Source: Streptomyces capillispiralis (GTDB lineage: Bacteria > Actinomycetota > Actinomycetes > Streptomycetales > Streptomycetaceae). From it: a stretch of DNA of 64,000 nucleotides. The stretch spans positions 3,008,501 through 3,072,500 of the forward strand of contig NZ_VIWV01000001.1 in the NCBI RefSeq assembly GCF_007829875.1. Reading direction: 5' to 3'. Position 1 is the first letter of the stretch, and each line of letters begins with the position of its first letter. This document shows, piece after piece, positions 27,779 to 36,858 of this stretch. Below the pieces are notes generated by a model, which saw only the letters and a program-made list of their open reading frames with translations, did no database searches and was not told the origin of the DNA. The position numbers and the translations under genes are program-made.

Positions 27779-29650
27779 ATCACCTCGCCCTCGTCCGAAG
27801 CCCCCGACTGGCCGCACTGCGGCCACGACTGCCGCGGCCGCCGTGTCGCCCCGCACGCGGCCTGCCTCGCCCACCTGGACGCGGACCGGCGCGCCGCGTA
27901 CCTGGCCGCCCTGGAACCCGGCGCCGATCTCGACCACCGGGGCACGCCCTTCACCCAGGACCTGCTGAACGACCTGCTCGCCGCGCTCACCGACCCGGCG
28001 ACCGGGCGGCACCGCCTGGGCGGTGCCGTGCTCGACGAGGCGGTGTTCAGCGGTGACGCGCAGTTCGACGACGTGGACTTCACGGGCGACTGCTGCCTCG
28101 GCGGGGCGCGCTTCCACGGCGGCGCCTACTTCAACGGGGCCGTCTTCCGGGGGGACCTCAGGTTCGGGGAGGCGACCGTCACCGGCGACGCCTGGTTCGA
28201 CGACGTGGAGATCCACGCCCAAGCCTGGTTCGACCGCGCCAGGATCGGCGGCGACCTGCGGTTCGGTGCCGTACGGATCGACGGCAACGCCGTGTTCGAG
28301 GGGCTGGCCGTCGGCGGGGACGCCACGTTCAGCGGGACCGGGTTCCGGGGGCTGGCGCTCTTCACCGGGGCGGACTTCGGCGGAGCGGCCTGGTTCGACG
28401 GGGCCGGGTTCGGCCGGGAGGCGCGCTTCGACTCGGCGACGACGGGCGGCGACCTGTCGTTCCACGGCGCGGACTTCGCCGAGGGCGCCGGTTTCCCCGG
28501 GGCGACCTTCGGCGGCGACGTCGAGTTCGGCGGGAACGACATCACCGGCGACATCACGTTCCGCAGGGCGACCTTCCTGCGCACGGCGGTGCTGGGCCCG
28601 CTCGTGTTCCCCGGGCTGCTCGACCTCTCCGACGCGGAGTTCCAGTCCGCGGTGACGATCCGGGCGGCCACGCGGAGCCTGCGCTGCCGGCGGACCCGGT
28701 GGGCGTCGACGGCGGCGCTCCGCCTCCGCCACGCCTGCGTGGACGTCAGTGACGCCGTCCTGGAGTTCCCGGTGAGCATCGCCGGCCGCTCCCGCCCGTT
28801 CCTCGCGGACGACGGCGGGGAGCTGCCCGAACCGGGACTCGACGACCCCCGGGTGCGCGTCACCTCCCTGCGGGGCGCGGACGCCGCCCACCTGGTCCTC
28901 ACCGACGTCGACCTGACCCGCTGCCTGTTCGCCGAGACCGTCCACCTCGACCAGCTGAAACTCGACGGGCGGTGCCCCCTCCCGCTGCCTCCGCCGGGCA
29001 TCCGCCGGACCCGCCGCCGCACCCTGATCGAGGAGCACCACTGGCGCGCCGCCCGCGACGGCGCGGAGGGCTGGACGCGCGCGCCGCGGGGCGTCGAGGT
29101 GCGGGAACCCGCGGTGTTGGCCCCCGTGTACCGGCAACTGCGCAAGGCCCTCGAGGATGGCAGGAACGAACCGGGGGCGGCCGACTTCTACTACGGCGAG
29201 ATGGAGATGCGCCGCCACGACCCGGAGTCGCCCCCCGGCGAGCGGACCCTCCTCGCCCTGTACTGGGCGGTCTCCGGGTACGGCCTGCGGGCGGCACGGG
29301 CCCTCGGCTGGCTGCTCCTGGCCGTCGTCGCCACCGTGCTGGCGATGATGCTGTGGGGACTGCCCCAGGACGACCCCGAGCCGGTGAGCACCGGGCGGGT
29401 CACCGGCGACCGCTTCACCCTGACCACGGACAAGCCCGACCCGGTCAACCCCCGGGGGTCGTACGGCAGCCGGCTGTCGTCCGAGCGGTTCGACAAGTCG
29501 CTGCGGGTCGTCGTCAACTCCGTGGTCTTCCGCTCCTCCGGGCAGGACCTGACCACCGCCGGCACCTACGTCGAGATGACCTCCCGCGTCGTCGAACCCG
29601 CCCTGCTCGGACTCGCGGCCCTCGCCGTCCGCAGCCGGGTGAAGAGGTAG
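27779..29650 (+). CDS. Pentapeptide-repeat membrane protein, apparent ATC start
   Basis: A 623-residue protein as drawn. The N-terminal part has conserved cysteines (WPHCGHDCRGRRVAPHAACLAHL). About residues 80-300 are F-rich pentapeptide repeats (AxFxG type), expected to form a square beta helix. YRQLRKALEDGRNEPGAADFYYGEMEMRRH precedes one clear membrane helix (ALGWLLLAVVATVLAMMLW) and a second hydrophobic stretch near the C-terminus. No ATG, GTG or TTG exists in frame near the perfect CAGGAG site at 27766-27771. The codon at the right distance is ATC, followed by a family-like N-terminus. The first ordinary start, GTG 28028, would cut off the Cys-rich region. Confidence 0.75.
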   Translation: MTSPSSEAPDWPHCGHDCRGRRVAPHAACLAHLDADRRAAYLAALEPGADLDHRGTPFTQDLLNDLLAALTDPATGRHRLGGAVLDEAVFSGDAQFDDVDFTGDCCLGGARFHGGAYFNGAVFRGDLRFGEATVTGDAWFDDVEIHAQAWFDRARIGGDLRFGAVRIDGNAVFEGLAVGGDATFSGTGFRGLALFTGADFGGAAWFDGAGFGREARFDSATTGGDLSFHGADFAEGAGFPGATFGGDVEFGGNDITGDITFRRATFLRTAVLGPLVFPGLLDLSDAEFQSAVTIRAATRSLRCRRTRWASTAALRLRHACVDVSDAVLEFPVSIAGRSRPFLADDGGELPEPGLDDPRVRVTSLRGADAAHLVLTDVDLTRCLFAETVHLDQLKLDGRCPLPLPPPGIRRTRRRTLIEEHHWRAARDGAEGWTRAPRGVEVREPAVLAPVYRQLRKALEDGRNEPGAADFYYGEMEMRRHDPESPPGERTLLALYWAVSGYGLRAARALGWLLLAVVATVLAMMLWGLPQDDPEPVSTGRVTGDRFTLTTDKPDPVNPRGSYGSRLSSERFDKSLRVVVNSVVFRSSGQDLTTAGTYVEMTSRVVEPALLGLAALAVRSRVKR

Positions 29651-29763
29651 CGCCGGCCGTCCGGGCACCCGGGGGAAGACCCGTTGATCGCACCCCCTCG
29701 CGCTGACGGCCCGTACCAAGGACACTCGTGGGCGAAGGAGTTGCCGCCGGAGGGGGACATGAC

Positions 29764-32700
29764 ATGCGGGACGGTCATCGGGCGGACGCCGAGCGGCTGT
29801 TGGCGCGGGCCGTGGAGGAGGAGGTGCGCAGATCGGGCGGGCGCACCGACGGCAAGGTGCTGCTGGCGCGGGCCCGCGGGGCGATGGAGGCGATGGCGGC
29901 GAAGGCCGCCGAGGAGTACGAGGCGTACACCCGGGCCCTGGACGAGGCGGAGGCCGGACAGCTCACCTTCCGGCAGCGCTACGCCCGCGAGGGCGCCGGG
30001 ACGCCGCTGCTGGTGGCCGGGGTGGCCGGAGTCGCCGCCGTGATCGCCGACATGGCGCTCGGCACGGGCACCGGGACCGCGCTGGGAGCGGGCGTGACCG
30101 TCGGCGTCGTCGGTGCCGCGGCGACCGTGGTGAAGGTGGCCGGCGCCCATGTGCCCGCCGCCCACCACCGGGCCGGCGCGGTCGGCCAGCCGGGCGGCCC
30201 CGAGCAGTTGCGGTTGCAGTGGCTGACGGCGCTGGAGGTGCGCGGGATCCGCCCCTTCCTGGACCAGCAGCGGGTGCTGGCCGCGTCCACGGGGCCGAAG
30301 CAGACCGGGCCGCGGCTGCGCGGCGCCGACAAGAGCGCGGCGGCCCGCGGCCGCAACGTGCTGGAGCAGTCCTTCGGGCAACTGCCGGAACCGCTCGGCC
30401 CGTTCGCCGGCCGGCGGCAGGAGATGGCGCGGATCCGGCAGTGGGTGCAGGCGGCCCGCGCGACCACGGAGACCCAGCCGACGGTGGTGGTGCTGCACGG
30501 GCCGTCCGGCAGCGGCCGCACGACGCTCGCGGTGCGCGCCACCCACGACCTGAAGGACTACTTCCGCGGCGCCTGCGTCGTCGACCTGCGCGGCGACAGC
30601 CCCGGCGAGCCCCCGCTGTCCACCCGGGACGCCCTGCTGCACCTGCTGAACCGGCTCGGCGCGCCCCGCGAGCAGCTGCTGTTCCGTGAGCGGTCCTCCC
30701 CGGACCAGCAGGTCAAGCGGCTGAGCGAGCTGTACCACCAGCATGTGACCGGGATGCCGGTCACCGTCGTGCTGGACGACGCCTGCGACCCGCAGCAGGT
30801 CCGCACGCTGATCCCCGAGCGCTCCGACAGCCTGGTCCTGGTCACCGCCCGCGCACCGCTCGGCCTGCCCGACGACCTGCCGGCCCGGGTGTACCAGCTG
30901 CCGGTGGAGCCGCTGGACCCGGCGGGCGCCGAGGAACTCCTGACGGCCGCCGCGCAGGACCCCTCGGGGCCGTACGACGCCGAGTCCGCCGAGCGGGTGC
31001 GGGAGCTGTGCGGCGGACTGCCGCTGGCCCTGCGGATCGCCGGCGCGGCCCTGGGCCCGCGCTCACCGCTCGCCCTCGCCACCGACCTGGGCGCCTACGG
31101 GCCCGTCGAACCGGTCGAACGCGCCCTGTGGCTGCGCTACACCGACCAGCCGGAGACCGCGCGGCGGCTGCTGCGCCGCCTGGCGCTGGCCGGACGGGCG
31201 TCCCTGGGCGCCGCGGCCGCGGCGGCGCTCCTGGCCACCGACGAGGCGGAGGCGACCCGGCACCTGGTGGCGCTGTCCCGCGCCGGCCTGATCGACCGCG
31301 TACGGCACAGCCGCTACCGGCTGCACGACCTCGTCCGCGCCTTCGCCCTGGCCCGCCTCCTCGACGAGGAGGACCCCGCCGAGCGCACCGCGGCGCAGGA
31401 ACGGCTGATCGTGAACTACGCCGAGCTGGCCGACTCGGTGCTGCGGCTGGTCGACGGCAACATGTCGACCCGCTCGGACCGCTTCAGCCCCTACGGCTTC
31501 ACCTCGCTGGACGAGGCGCTGCGCTGGCTGGACGACGAGTCGAGCTTCATCACGGCCGCCCTGCGGCACGCGGAGGGCGTGAACCAGAGCGCGGTGCTGA
31601 ACCTGCTCGGCGCCCTGTGCGACTACTGCCTGCTGCGCGGCGACCTGTACCGGCTCGGGGAGATCAGCGAGCTGGCGCAGGCCGTGGACGAGGGGCTGCT
31701 GGTCCGCTCGGTGCAGTGGCGCACCGGTATCGCGGCACGCCAGCTCGGTGAGCTGGACAAGGCGCGCGCGACGCTGACGTCGGTGGTGGACCTGTACCGG
31801 GAGGCGCACCACGACGCCGGTGCGGCCCGGGCGCTGACCTCGCTCGGCATCACCCTGCACCACCAGGGCAACCTGACGGAGGCGTCGGCGAAGCTGCGGG
31901 AGGCGATGGACCTCCAGGCCGCGCCCGAGCTGGCCACGGACCGCGCCTGGACGATGCACGCGCTGGCGGCGGTGGAGCGCGACCGCGCCCGGCTGTCCGA
32001 GGCGCTGGACCTGCTCACCGGGTCGCTGGTGCTGCACCGCGCGGGCGAGTCCGTGCACGGGCAGGCGTGGGCGCACTTCCAGCTGGGCCAGCTGAACCTG
32101 CGGATGGGCGACGTCCCGCGCGCACGGGCCGAGCTGGACGCCGCCCTGGAGCTGTACGGCCGTACCCGCGACGCCCGTGGCGAGGCCTGGGCGCTCACCC
32201 AGCTGGCGCGGGCCCGCCTGGTGGACGGCGACGCCTCACCGGCGGTGGAGGAGCTGCGCCGGGCCGCCGCCCGGCACCGGGACAACGAGGACGCGCGCGG
32301 CGAGGCCTGGACGCTGTACTACCTGGGCCAGGCCCTGGAGGAGACCGGCGACCTGGACCGGGCGGTGCGCGAGCTGGAACGCGCCCGCACGATGTTCTCC
32401 CGCATGCGGGACGTCTACGGTCTGGCCTGCGCCCGGCACCACTCGGCGCGGGTGACCCGCGACCAGCGGGCGGCGCAGACCGGGTCGCTGCGCAACTCCG
32501 GGTTCGCCCGCCAGCTCCTGGTGGACGCCCGCGCCGACTTCCAGCGCATCGGGGTGGCGCACGGGGAGGCGTGGACCTGCCTGGAGCTGGCGGTCGTCGA
32601 CGCGGGCAACGCCCGCACGCAGCAGGCGCTCGCCCTGTGCGACGAGGCGGTGGGCCTGTTCGTGTCCTACGGCGACCGGCGCGGCGAGGACTGGGCGCGC

Positions 32701-32964
32701 TTCCTGCGCTGCACGCTGCTGCCGTACGCGGCACCGGGCGGCACGGAGGTCGGTACGGCGGTGGCGCAGGAGGAACTGGCGCAGCTGGGCCGCGCCTCCC
32801 ACCCCTCCCGCGACGGGAAACTGGCGGACTGCGTGGAGGCCTACCAGCTCCTCCTGGAACGCGGCGTCACGCTGGAGGCCGGCTGGCAGGCCTGGCACCT
32901 GGGCCTGTACCCGACCCGGCACGCCCGCGAGATCATGGGCGTACCGGTGGACCCGGAGGCGTAG
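29764..32964 (+). CDS. NB-ARC / TPR STAND-family protein
   Basis: A 1066-residue protein. Residues about 78-128 hold two hydrophobic segments, so the N-terminus may sit in the membrane. Residues about 215-560 are an NB-ARC-type switch: P-loop GPSGSGRTT (246-254), Walker B VTVVLDDA, sensor LVTARAP and GLPLAL. Arg252 replaces the Walker A lysine. The C-terminal half is a series of TPR units (ALTSLGITLHHQGNLTEASAKLREA; HFQLGQLNLRMGDVPRARAELDAAL). ATG 29764 follows a GGAGGGGGAC site; GTG 29728 is an upstream alternative. There is no DNA-binding or effector domain, so the output is unclear. It lies 113 bases after the pentapeptide gene. Confidence 0.88.
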   Translation: MRDGHRADAERLLARAVEEEVRRSGGRTDGKVLLARARGAMEAMAAKAAEEYEAYTRALDEAEAGQLTFRQRYAREGAGTPLLVAGVAGVAAVIADMALGTGTGTALGAGVTVGVVGAAATVVKVAGAHVPAAHHRAGAVGQPGGPEQLRLQWLTALEVRGIRPFLDQQRVLAASTGPKQTGPRLRGADKSAAARGRNVLEQSFGQLPEPLGPFAGRRQEMARIRQWVQAARATTETQPTVVVLHGPSGSGRTTLAVRATHDLKDYFRGACVVDLRGDSPGEPPLSTRDALLHLLNRLGAPREQLLFRERSSPDQQVKRLSELYHQHVTGMPVTVVLDDACDPQQVRTLIPERSDSLVLVTARAPLGLPDDLPARVYQLPVEPLDPAGAEELLTAAAQDPSGPYDAESAERVRELCGGLPLALRIAGAALGPRSPLALATDLGAYGPVEPVERALWLRYTDQPETARRLLRRLALAGRASLGAAAAAALLATDEAEATRHLVALSRAGLIDRVRHSRYRLHDLVRAFALARLLDEEDPAERTAAQERLIVNYAELADSVLRLVDGNMSTRSDRFSPYGFTSLDEALRWLDDESSFITAALRHAEGVNQSAVLNLLGALCDYCLLRGDLYRLGEISELAQAVDEGLLVRSVQWRTGIAARQLGELDKARATLTSVVDLYREAHHDAGAARALTSLGITLHHQGNLTEASAKLREAMDLQAAPELATDRAWTMHALAAVERDRARLSEALDLLTGSLVLHRAGESVHGQAWAHFQLGQLNLRMGDVPRARAELDAALELYGRTRDARGEAWALTQLARARLVDGDASPAVEELRRAAARHRDNEDARGEAWTLYYLGQALEETGDLDRAVRELERARTMFSRMRDVYGLACARHHSARVTRDQRAAQTGSLRNSGFARQLLVDARADFQRIGVAHGEAWTCLELAVVDAGNARTQQALALCDEAVGLFVSYGDRRGEDWARFLRCTLLPYAAPGGTEVGTAVAQEELAQLGRASHPSRDGKLADCVEAYQLLLERGVTLEAGWQAWHLGLYPTRHAREIMGVPVDPEA

Positions 32965-33084
32965 CTCCCCGCGCGAGGGGCGGCCGCTGGGGGCCAGGTG
33001 GGGAAGGGGGGCGCGACGGCACCCGAAGGCGCCGCGCACCCACCCCGGCACCGGGACCCACCCGTACCGCCTACCGCTCAGCCG

Positions 33085-33327
33085 TCAGGCCCGCTTCTCC
33101 GCACCGTTCGACACACCGGCGTCCCGCGGCTCCGACTCCCCCTCCGGGAAGTCCACCCGCCCCATGTGCCGGTTCATGGACTTCATCAGCCCCCACACCG
33201 CCAGAGCCATCACCGCGAACACGATGAACCCGAGGACACCGGGGGTCACCTTGTCCTCGTCGAGCTCCTTGGCCAGAGGCACCAGGTGGGTCATTGCCAG
33301 GCTTGCGCTTGCGCTCATGTCAGACAT
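33085..33327 (-). CDS. Small single-helix membrane protein downstream of mca
   Basis: An 80-residue protein with one transmembrane helix (VTPGVLGFIVFAVMALAVWGLM, about residues 28-49) and a basic then acidic C-terminal tail (MKSMNRHMGRVDFPEGESEP). ATG 33327 overlaps the 3' end of mca by 8 bases; ATG 33318 is also possible. It is the second gene of an mca transcript, and this small partner is commonly found beside mca in streptomycetes. Its function is unknown. Confidence 0.85.
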   Translation of the reverse strand: MSDMSASASLAMTHLVPLAKELDEDKVTPGVLGFIVFAVMALAVWGLMKSMNRHMGRVDFPEGESEPRDAGVSNGAEKRA

Positions 33328-34201
33328 TGTCCCGGATGCCCGCGAAGAGGTCGTCCTCGGGGAGGGATGTGTCGACGAGCGACTTGGCGAGCTCGTACTC
33401 CTCCGTCGGCCAGACCTCCCTCTGGAGGTCCATCGGCACCCGGAACCAGCCCCCGTCCGGATCGATCTGCGTCGCGTGCGCGATCAGCGCCTTGTCCCGG
33501 ATCTCGAAGAACTCGGCACACGGGACGTACGTGGTGAGCGTGCGCTCCGTGCGCTCGAACTCGCTCCACCGCTTCAGCCAGTCCCCGTACGGCGACTCCA
33601 GCCCACGGTCCAGCATGGCCTGGTGCAGCGCCTCGGTGCGGGGCCGGTTGAAGCCCTGGTTGTAGTACACCTTCAGCGGCTGGTACGCCGGGCCGAACTC
33701 GGCCTCCGGGTACTTCGCGGTGTCCGCCGCGCCCTCGAACGCCACCATCGTGATCTTGTGGGTCATGATGTGGTCGGGGTGCGGGTAACCGCCGTTCTCG
33801 TCATAGGTGGTGATCACCTGGGGACGGAACGCGCGGATCTTGCGGACCAGCTCACCGGCCGCCTTGTCGACGTCCTCCAGGGCGAAGCAGCCCTCCGGCA
33901 GCGGCGGCAGCGGGTCCCCCTCGGGCAGCCCGGAGTCGACGAACCCGAGCCACTCCTGCTTCACCCCCAGGATCTCCCGGGCCTCGTCCATCTCCTTCTT
34001 GCGTACCTCGTGGATGTGCTCCTCGATGTAGGCGTCGCCCTGCAGCTTCGGGTTGAGGATGGAGCCGCGCTCCCCGCCCGTGCAGGTCACCACCAGCACG
34101 TCCACCCCCTCGGACACGTACTTCGCCATGGTGGCCGCGCCCTTGCTCGACTCGTCGTCGGGGTGGGCGTGCACGGCCATCAGTCGCAGCTGGTCAGTCA
34201 A
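33320..34201 (-). CDS. mca: Mycothiol S-conjugate amidase
   Basis: A 293-residue zinc amidase of the MshB/Mca (GlcNAc-PI deacetylase-like) family. It cleaves mycothiol-toxin conjugates to release a mercapturic acid. The zinc motif is at the N-terminus (H13-P-D15-D16-E17 in VHAHPDDES), with the second metal histidine in GYPHPDHIMTH. YDWLKRW-like YGDWLKRWSEF and the family C-terminus are present. The length fits Mca rather than a shorter deacetylase. The start is TTG 34201 with GAGG about 8 bases upstream. It is divergent from the DUF4307 gene. Confidence 0.94.
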   Translation of the reverse strand: MTDQLRLMAVHAHPDDESSKGAATMAKYVSEGVDVLVVTCTGGERGSILNPKLQGDAYIEEHIHEVRKKEMDEAREILGVKQEWLGFVDSGLPEGDPLPPLPEGCFALEDVDKAAGELVRKIRAFRPQVITTYDENGGYPHPDHIMTHKITMVAFEGAADTAKYPEAEFGPAYQPLKVYYNQGFNRPRTEALHQAMLDRGLESPYGDWLKRWSEFERTERTLTTYVPCAEFFEIRDKALIAHATQIDPDGGWFRVPMDLQREVWPTEEYELAKSLVDTSLPEDDLFAGIRDNV

Positions 34202-34350
34202 GACTCAATCCTCAAGTCGGTCGGCGCCCTCCGTGCGGCGGCGCGGTAGCAGGCTTCTATAGTGACCGAATCGGGGGACGAATAATTCCGGGGTTTCGCA
34301 CTCCGGCGCCTGCCAGGGGACGCCCGTCCCCTCCTGCCGAGGAGACGATC

Positions 34351-34749
34351 ATGAGTACGCCGAGCACGCGGCTGCCCGAGGGCCGTTACGGCCGCTCCTC
34401 GGACGAGCGTGCCGACCGCACCCTCAAGGCCGTCGGCGCCGTCCTGGGGGTGCTGCTCCTCGCACTGGTCGGCTGGTTCGGGTACCACTACGTCGCCCAG
34501 AACGAGATCAGCGCCGAGGTGATCGGCTTCGAGCTCTCCGACGACGCGGTGAAGGTGCACCTGGAGGTGCACAAGGACGCGGGGACCGCCGGCTACTGCA
34601 CGGTGCGCTCGCAGGCCGAGAACGGCGCCGAGGTGGGCCGCGCCGACTTCCGCTTCGCCGCGGACGCCACGCGCGTCGACGAGGTCGTCACCCTGCGCAC
34701 GGCCTCCCCCGGCACCACCGCCGAGCTCGTCGGCTGCCACGCCGAGTGA
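34351..34749 (+). CDS. DUF4307 membrane protein
   Basis: A 132-residue protein with one N-terminal transmembrane helix (about residues 25-48, AVGAVLGVLLLALVGWFGYHYV) and an external beta-rich domain with two cysteines (GYCTVRSQ and VGCHAE) likely to form a disulphide. It matches the actinobacterial DUF4307 family, which is found between mca and greA. The ATG is preceded by GAGGAGACGATC. It is divergent from mca and 168 bases before greA. Function unknown. Confidence 0.9.
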   Translation: MSTPSTRLPEGRYGRSSDERADRTLKAVGAVLGVLLLALVGWFGYHYVAQNEISAEVIGFELSDDAVKVHLEVHKDAGTAGYCTVRSQAENGAEVGRADFRFAADATRVDEVVTLRTASPGTTAELVGCHAE

Positions 34750-34917
34750 ACCGGCGAGGAATACCTGCGCGCTGACCTGCGCTGACATGAGTCTGGTGGC
34801 TTATGTCCTCCCCCTACGGTCCCTGAATTGTTAGGCTCGTGGTTTCGCCCATCCCTGGAGGAACATGCTTGAGGGGAGGGCGATGCTTTGTATTCCCAGT
34901 ACCTACGAGGAGCACCT

Positions 34918-35415
34918 GTGACCCAGACCAGCGAGAACGTCACCTGGCTGACCCAGGAGGCGTACAACAAGCTCAAGGACGAGCTTGAGTACCTTACTGG
35001 TCCCGCGCGCTCGGAGATCGCCGCCAAGATCGCCGCCGCGCGCGAGGAGGGCGACCTGCGGGAGAACGGCGGGTACCACGCGGCCAAGGAGGAGCAGGGC
35101 AAGCAGGAGCTCCGTGTGCGCCAGCTGACCCAGCTCCTCGAGAACGCGAAGGTCGGTGAGGCTCCGGCGGCCAACGGCGCGGTGGCGCCCGGCATGGTCG
35201 TGACGATCGCCTTCGACGGCGACGAGGACGACACGCTGACGTTCCTGCTCGCCTCGCGCGAGTACGCCAGCTCGGAGATCGAGACCTACTCGCCGCAGTC
35301 CCCGCTCGGCTCCGGCGTGATCGGCCACAAGGTCGGCGAGGACGCGGAGTACGAGCTGCCCAACGGCAAGAAGGCCTCGGTGAAGATCCTCAAGGCCGAG
35401 CCGTACAGCGGCTGA
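34918..35415 (+). CDS. greA: Transcription elongation factor GreA
   Basis: A 165-residue GreA, which rescues backtracked RNA polymerase by stimulating transcript cleavage. The N-terminal coiled coil contains the family signature (WLTQEAYNKLKDELEYL...IAAKIAAAREEGDLRENGGYHAAKEEQ) with the acidic tip residues. The C-terminal FKBP-like domain follows (SPLGSGVIGHKVGEDAEYELPNG). The start is GTG 34918 with GAGGAG close upstream; a longer in-frame start at 34888 would add ten non-family residues. Confidence 0.96.
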   Translation: MTQTSENVTWLTQEAYNKLKDELEYLTGPARSEIAAKIAAAREEGDLRENGGYHAAKEEQGKQELRVRQLTQLLENAKVGEAPAANGAVAPGMVVTIAFDGDEDDTLTFLLASREYASSEIETYSPQSPLGSGVIGHKVGEDAEYELPNGKKASVKILKAEPYSG

Positions 35416-35438
35416 CCCGGCCCGCGACACCCCGACGA

Positions 35439-35468
35439 GCCCCCGGAGCCCCCAGCGGCGCCGGGGGC
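35439..35468. terminator. Hairpin terminator between greA and ilvA
   Basis: GCCCCCGG (35439-35446) pairs with CCGGGGGC (35461-35468) between the convergent greA and ilvA genes, followed by CTTGTCG. A competing, tighter pairing using 35448-35453 is also possible. It could serve both genes. Confidence 0.7.
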
Positions 35469-35484
35469 CTTGTCGTGCCGCGCG

Positions 35485-36714
35485 TCAGCCGATGACCGTG
35501 TAGCCCGCCTCGCGCAGGGCCTGGCCGACCTCGGTGCAGTGCGCCGGGCCCTTCGTCTCCAGGTGCAGCTCGACCTCCGCCTCCGTGAGCCCGAGCCGCG
35601 GATCGGTCCGCACATGGCTCACGTCGAGGACGTTGGCGTCGGCCGCCGACAACGTGCCGAGCAGCGACGCGAGGGCGCCGGGCCGGTCCGTCAGACGCAG
35701 CCGCACGGCCAGGTAGCGGCCCTGGGCCGCCATGCCGTGCCGCAGCACCCGCTCCATCAGCACCGGGTCCACGTTGCCGCCGGACAGCACCGCGACGACC
35801 GGCCCCTCGAAGGTGTCCGGGCGGCTCAGCAGGGCCGCGACCGGGCTGGCCCCGGCCGGCTCGACGACCAGCTTGGCCCGCTCCAGACACAGCAGCAGGG
35901 CGGCCGACAGCTCGTCCTCGGTGACCGTGCGCACCTCGTCCACCAGCTCGTCGACGATGCCGAACGGCACGTCCCCGGGCCGTCCCACCTTGATGCCGTC
36001 GGCCATCGTCACCGGGTTGCGCACCGACACCGGACGCCCGGCCGCCAGCGAGGGCGGATACGCCGCCGCGCCCGCCGCCTGCACCCCGACGATCCGCACG
36101 TCGGGCCGCAGCGCCTTCACCGCGACCGCGATCCCGGCCGCCAGCCCGCCGCCGCCCACCCCGACGACGATCGTGCGCACCTGCGGGCACTGCTCCAGGA
36201 TTTCCAGCCCCACCGTGCCCTGGCCCGCGATGACGTCCGGGTGGTCGAAGGGGTGGATGAACACCGCGCCGGTCTCGTGCGCGTACTCGGTCGCGGCGGC
36301 CAGCGTCTCGTCGACCACCTGGCCGTGCAGGCGCACCTCGGCGCCGTACTCCCGGGTCGCGCTGATCTTCGGCAGCGGGGCACCCTTCGGCATGAACACG
36401 GTGGAACGCACCCCGAGCAGCGACGACGCCAGCGCGACACCCTGCGCGTGGTTGCCGGCGCTCGCGGCGACGACACCGGCGGCCCGCTCCTCGGGCAGCA
36501 GCCCGGCGATCCTCACGTACGCGCCGCGCAGCTTGAACGATCCCGTCCGCTGGAGGTTCTCGCACTTCAGGTGCACCGGGGCCGCCACGGCCCCGGACAG
36601 GTGCCTGCTGCCCTCCAGCGCGGTCGTGCGGGCCACGCCCGAGAGCATCTTCCGCGCGCCGCGCACATCGTCGAGAGTGACGGTCCGCAGGGCGTCGGCC
36701 GTGCTGTAGCTCAT
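35485..36714 (-). CDS. ilvA: Threonine ammonia-lyase (threonine dehydratase)
   Basis: A 409-residue PLP enzyme converting threonine to 2-oxobutanoate for isoleucine synthesis or catabolism. The PLP lysine is K61 in TGSFKLRGA, the phosphate loop is GVGGGGLAAG, and residues about 335-409 form one ACT domain (RLTDRPGALASLLGTLSAADANVLDV). The single C-terminal ACT domain and length fit the IlvA1D/catabolic-like subfamily. Its ATG has GGAG at short spacing. It is divergent from the MarR gene and convergent with greA. Confidence 0.94.
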   Translation of the reverse strand: MSYSTADALRTVTLDDVRGARKMLSGVARTTALEGSRHLSGAVAAPVHLKCENLQRTGSFKLRGAYVRIAGLLPEERAAGVVAASAGNHAQGVALASSLLGVRSTVFMPKGAPLPKISATREYGAEVRLHGQVVDETLAAATEYAHETGAVFIHPFDHPDVIAGQGTVGLEILEQCPQVRTIVVGVGGGGLAAGIAVAVKALRPDVRIVGVQAAGAAAYPPSLAAGRPVSVRNPVTMADGIKVGRPGDVPFGIVDELVDEVRTVTEDELSAALLLCLERAKLVVEPAGASPVAALLSRPDTFEGPVVAVLSGGNVDPVLMERVLRHGMAAQGRYLAVRLRLTDRPGALASLLGTLSAADANVLDVSHVRTDPRLGLTEAEVELHLETKGPAHCTEVGQALREAGYTVIG

Positions 36715-36858
36715 GACTCCAGCATCGCAGTTCGCCGGCGGCGGCGACCGGTGTGACCAACCCGCGGACTCGGCTTTGCGCAGCCCCGGTACGACCCGCC
36801 CTCCATCCGCGTACCCTGTCCCCCAATTAGCAGCCCTCCACGAAGTGAGCCCCCGGCC

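Noticed and set aside
29657..29760. Terminator splitting the pentapeptide gene from the NB-ARC gene
   Set aside because: Only short GC-rich inverted repeats were visible, not enough to call a terminator, so whether the two genes are one transcript is left open.
33085..33327. Toxin or antitoxin role for the small protein after mca
   Set aside because: No toxin features; it looks like a conserved single-helix partner of mca.
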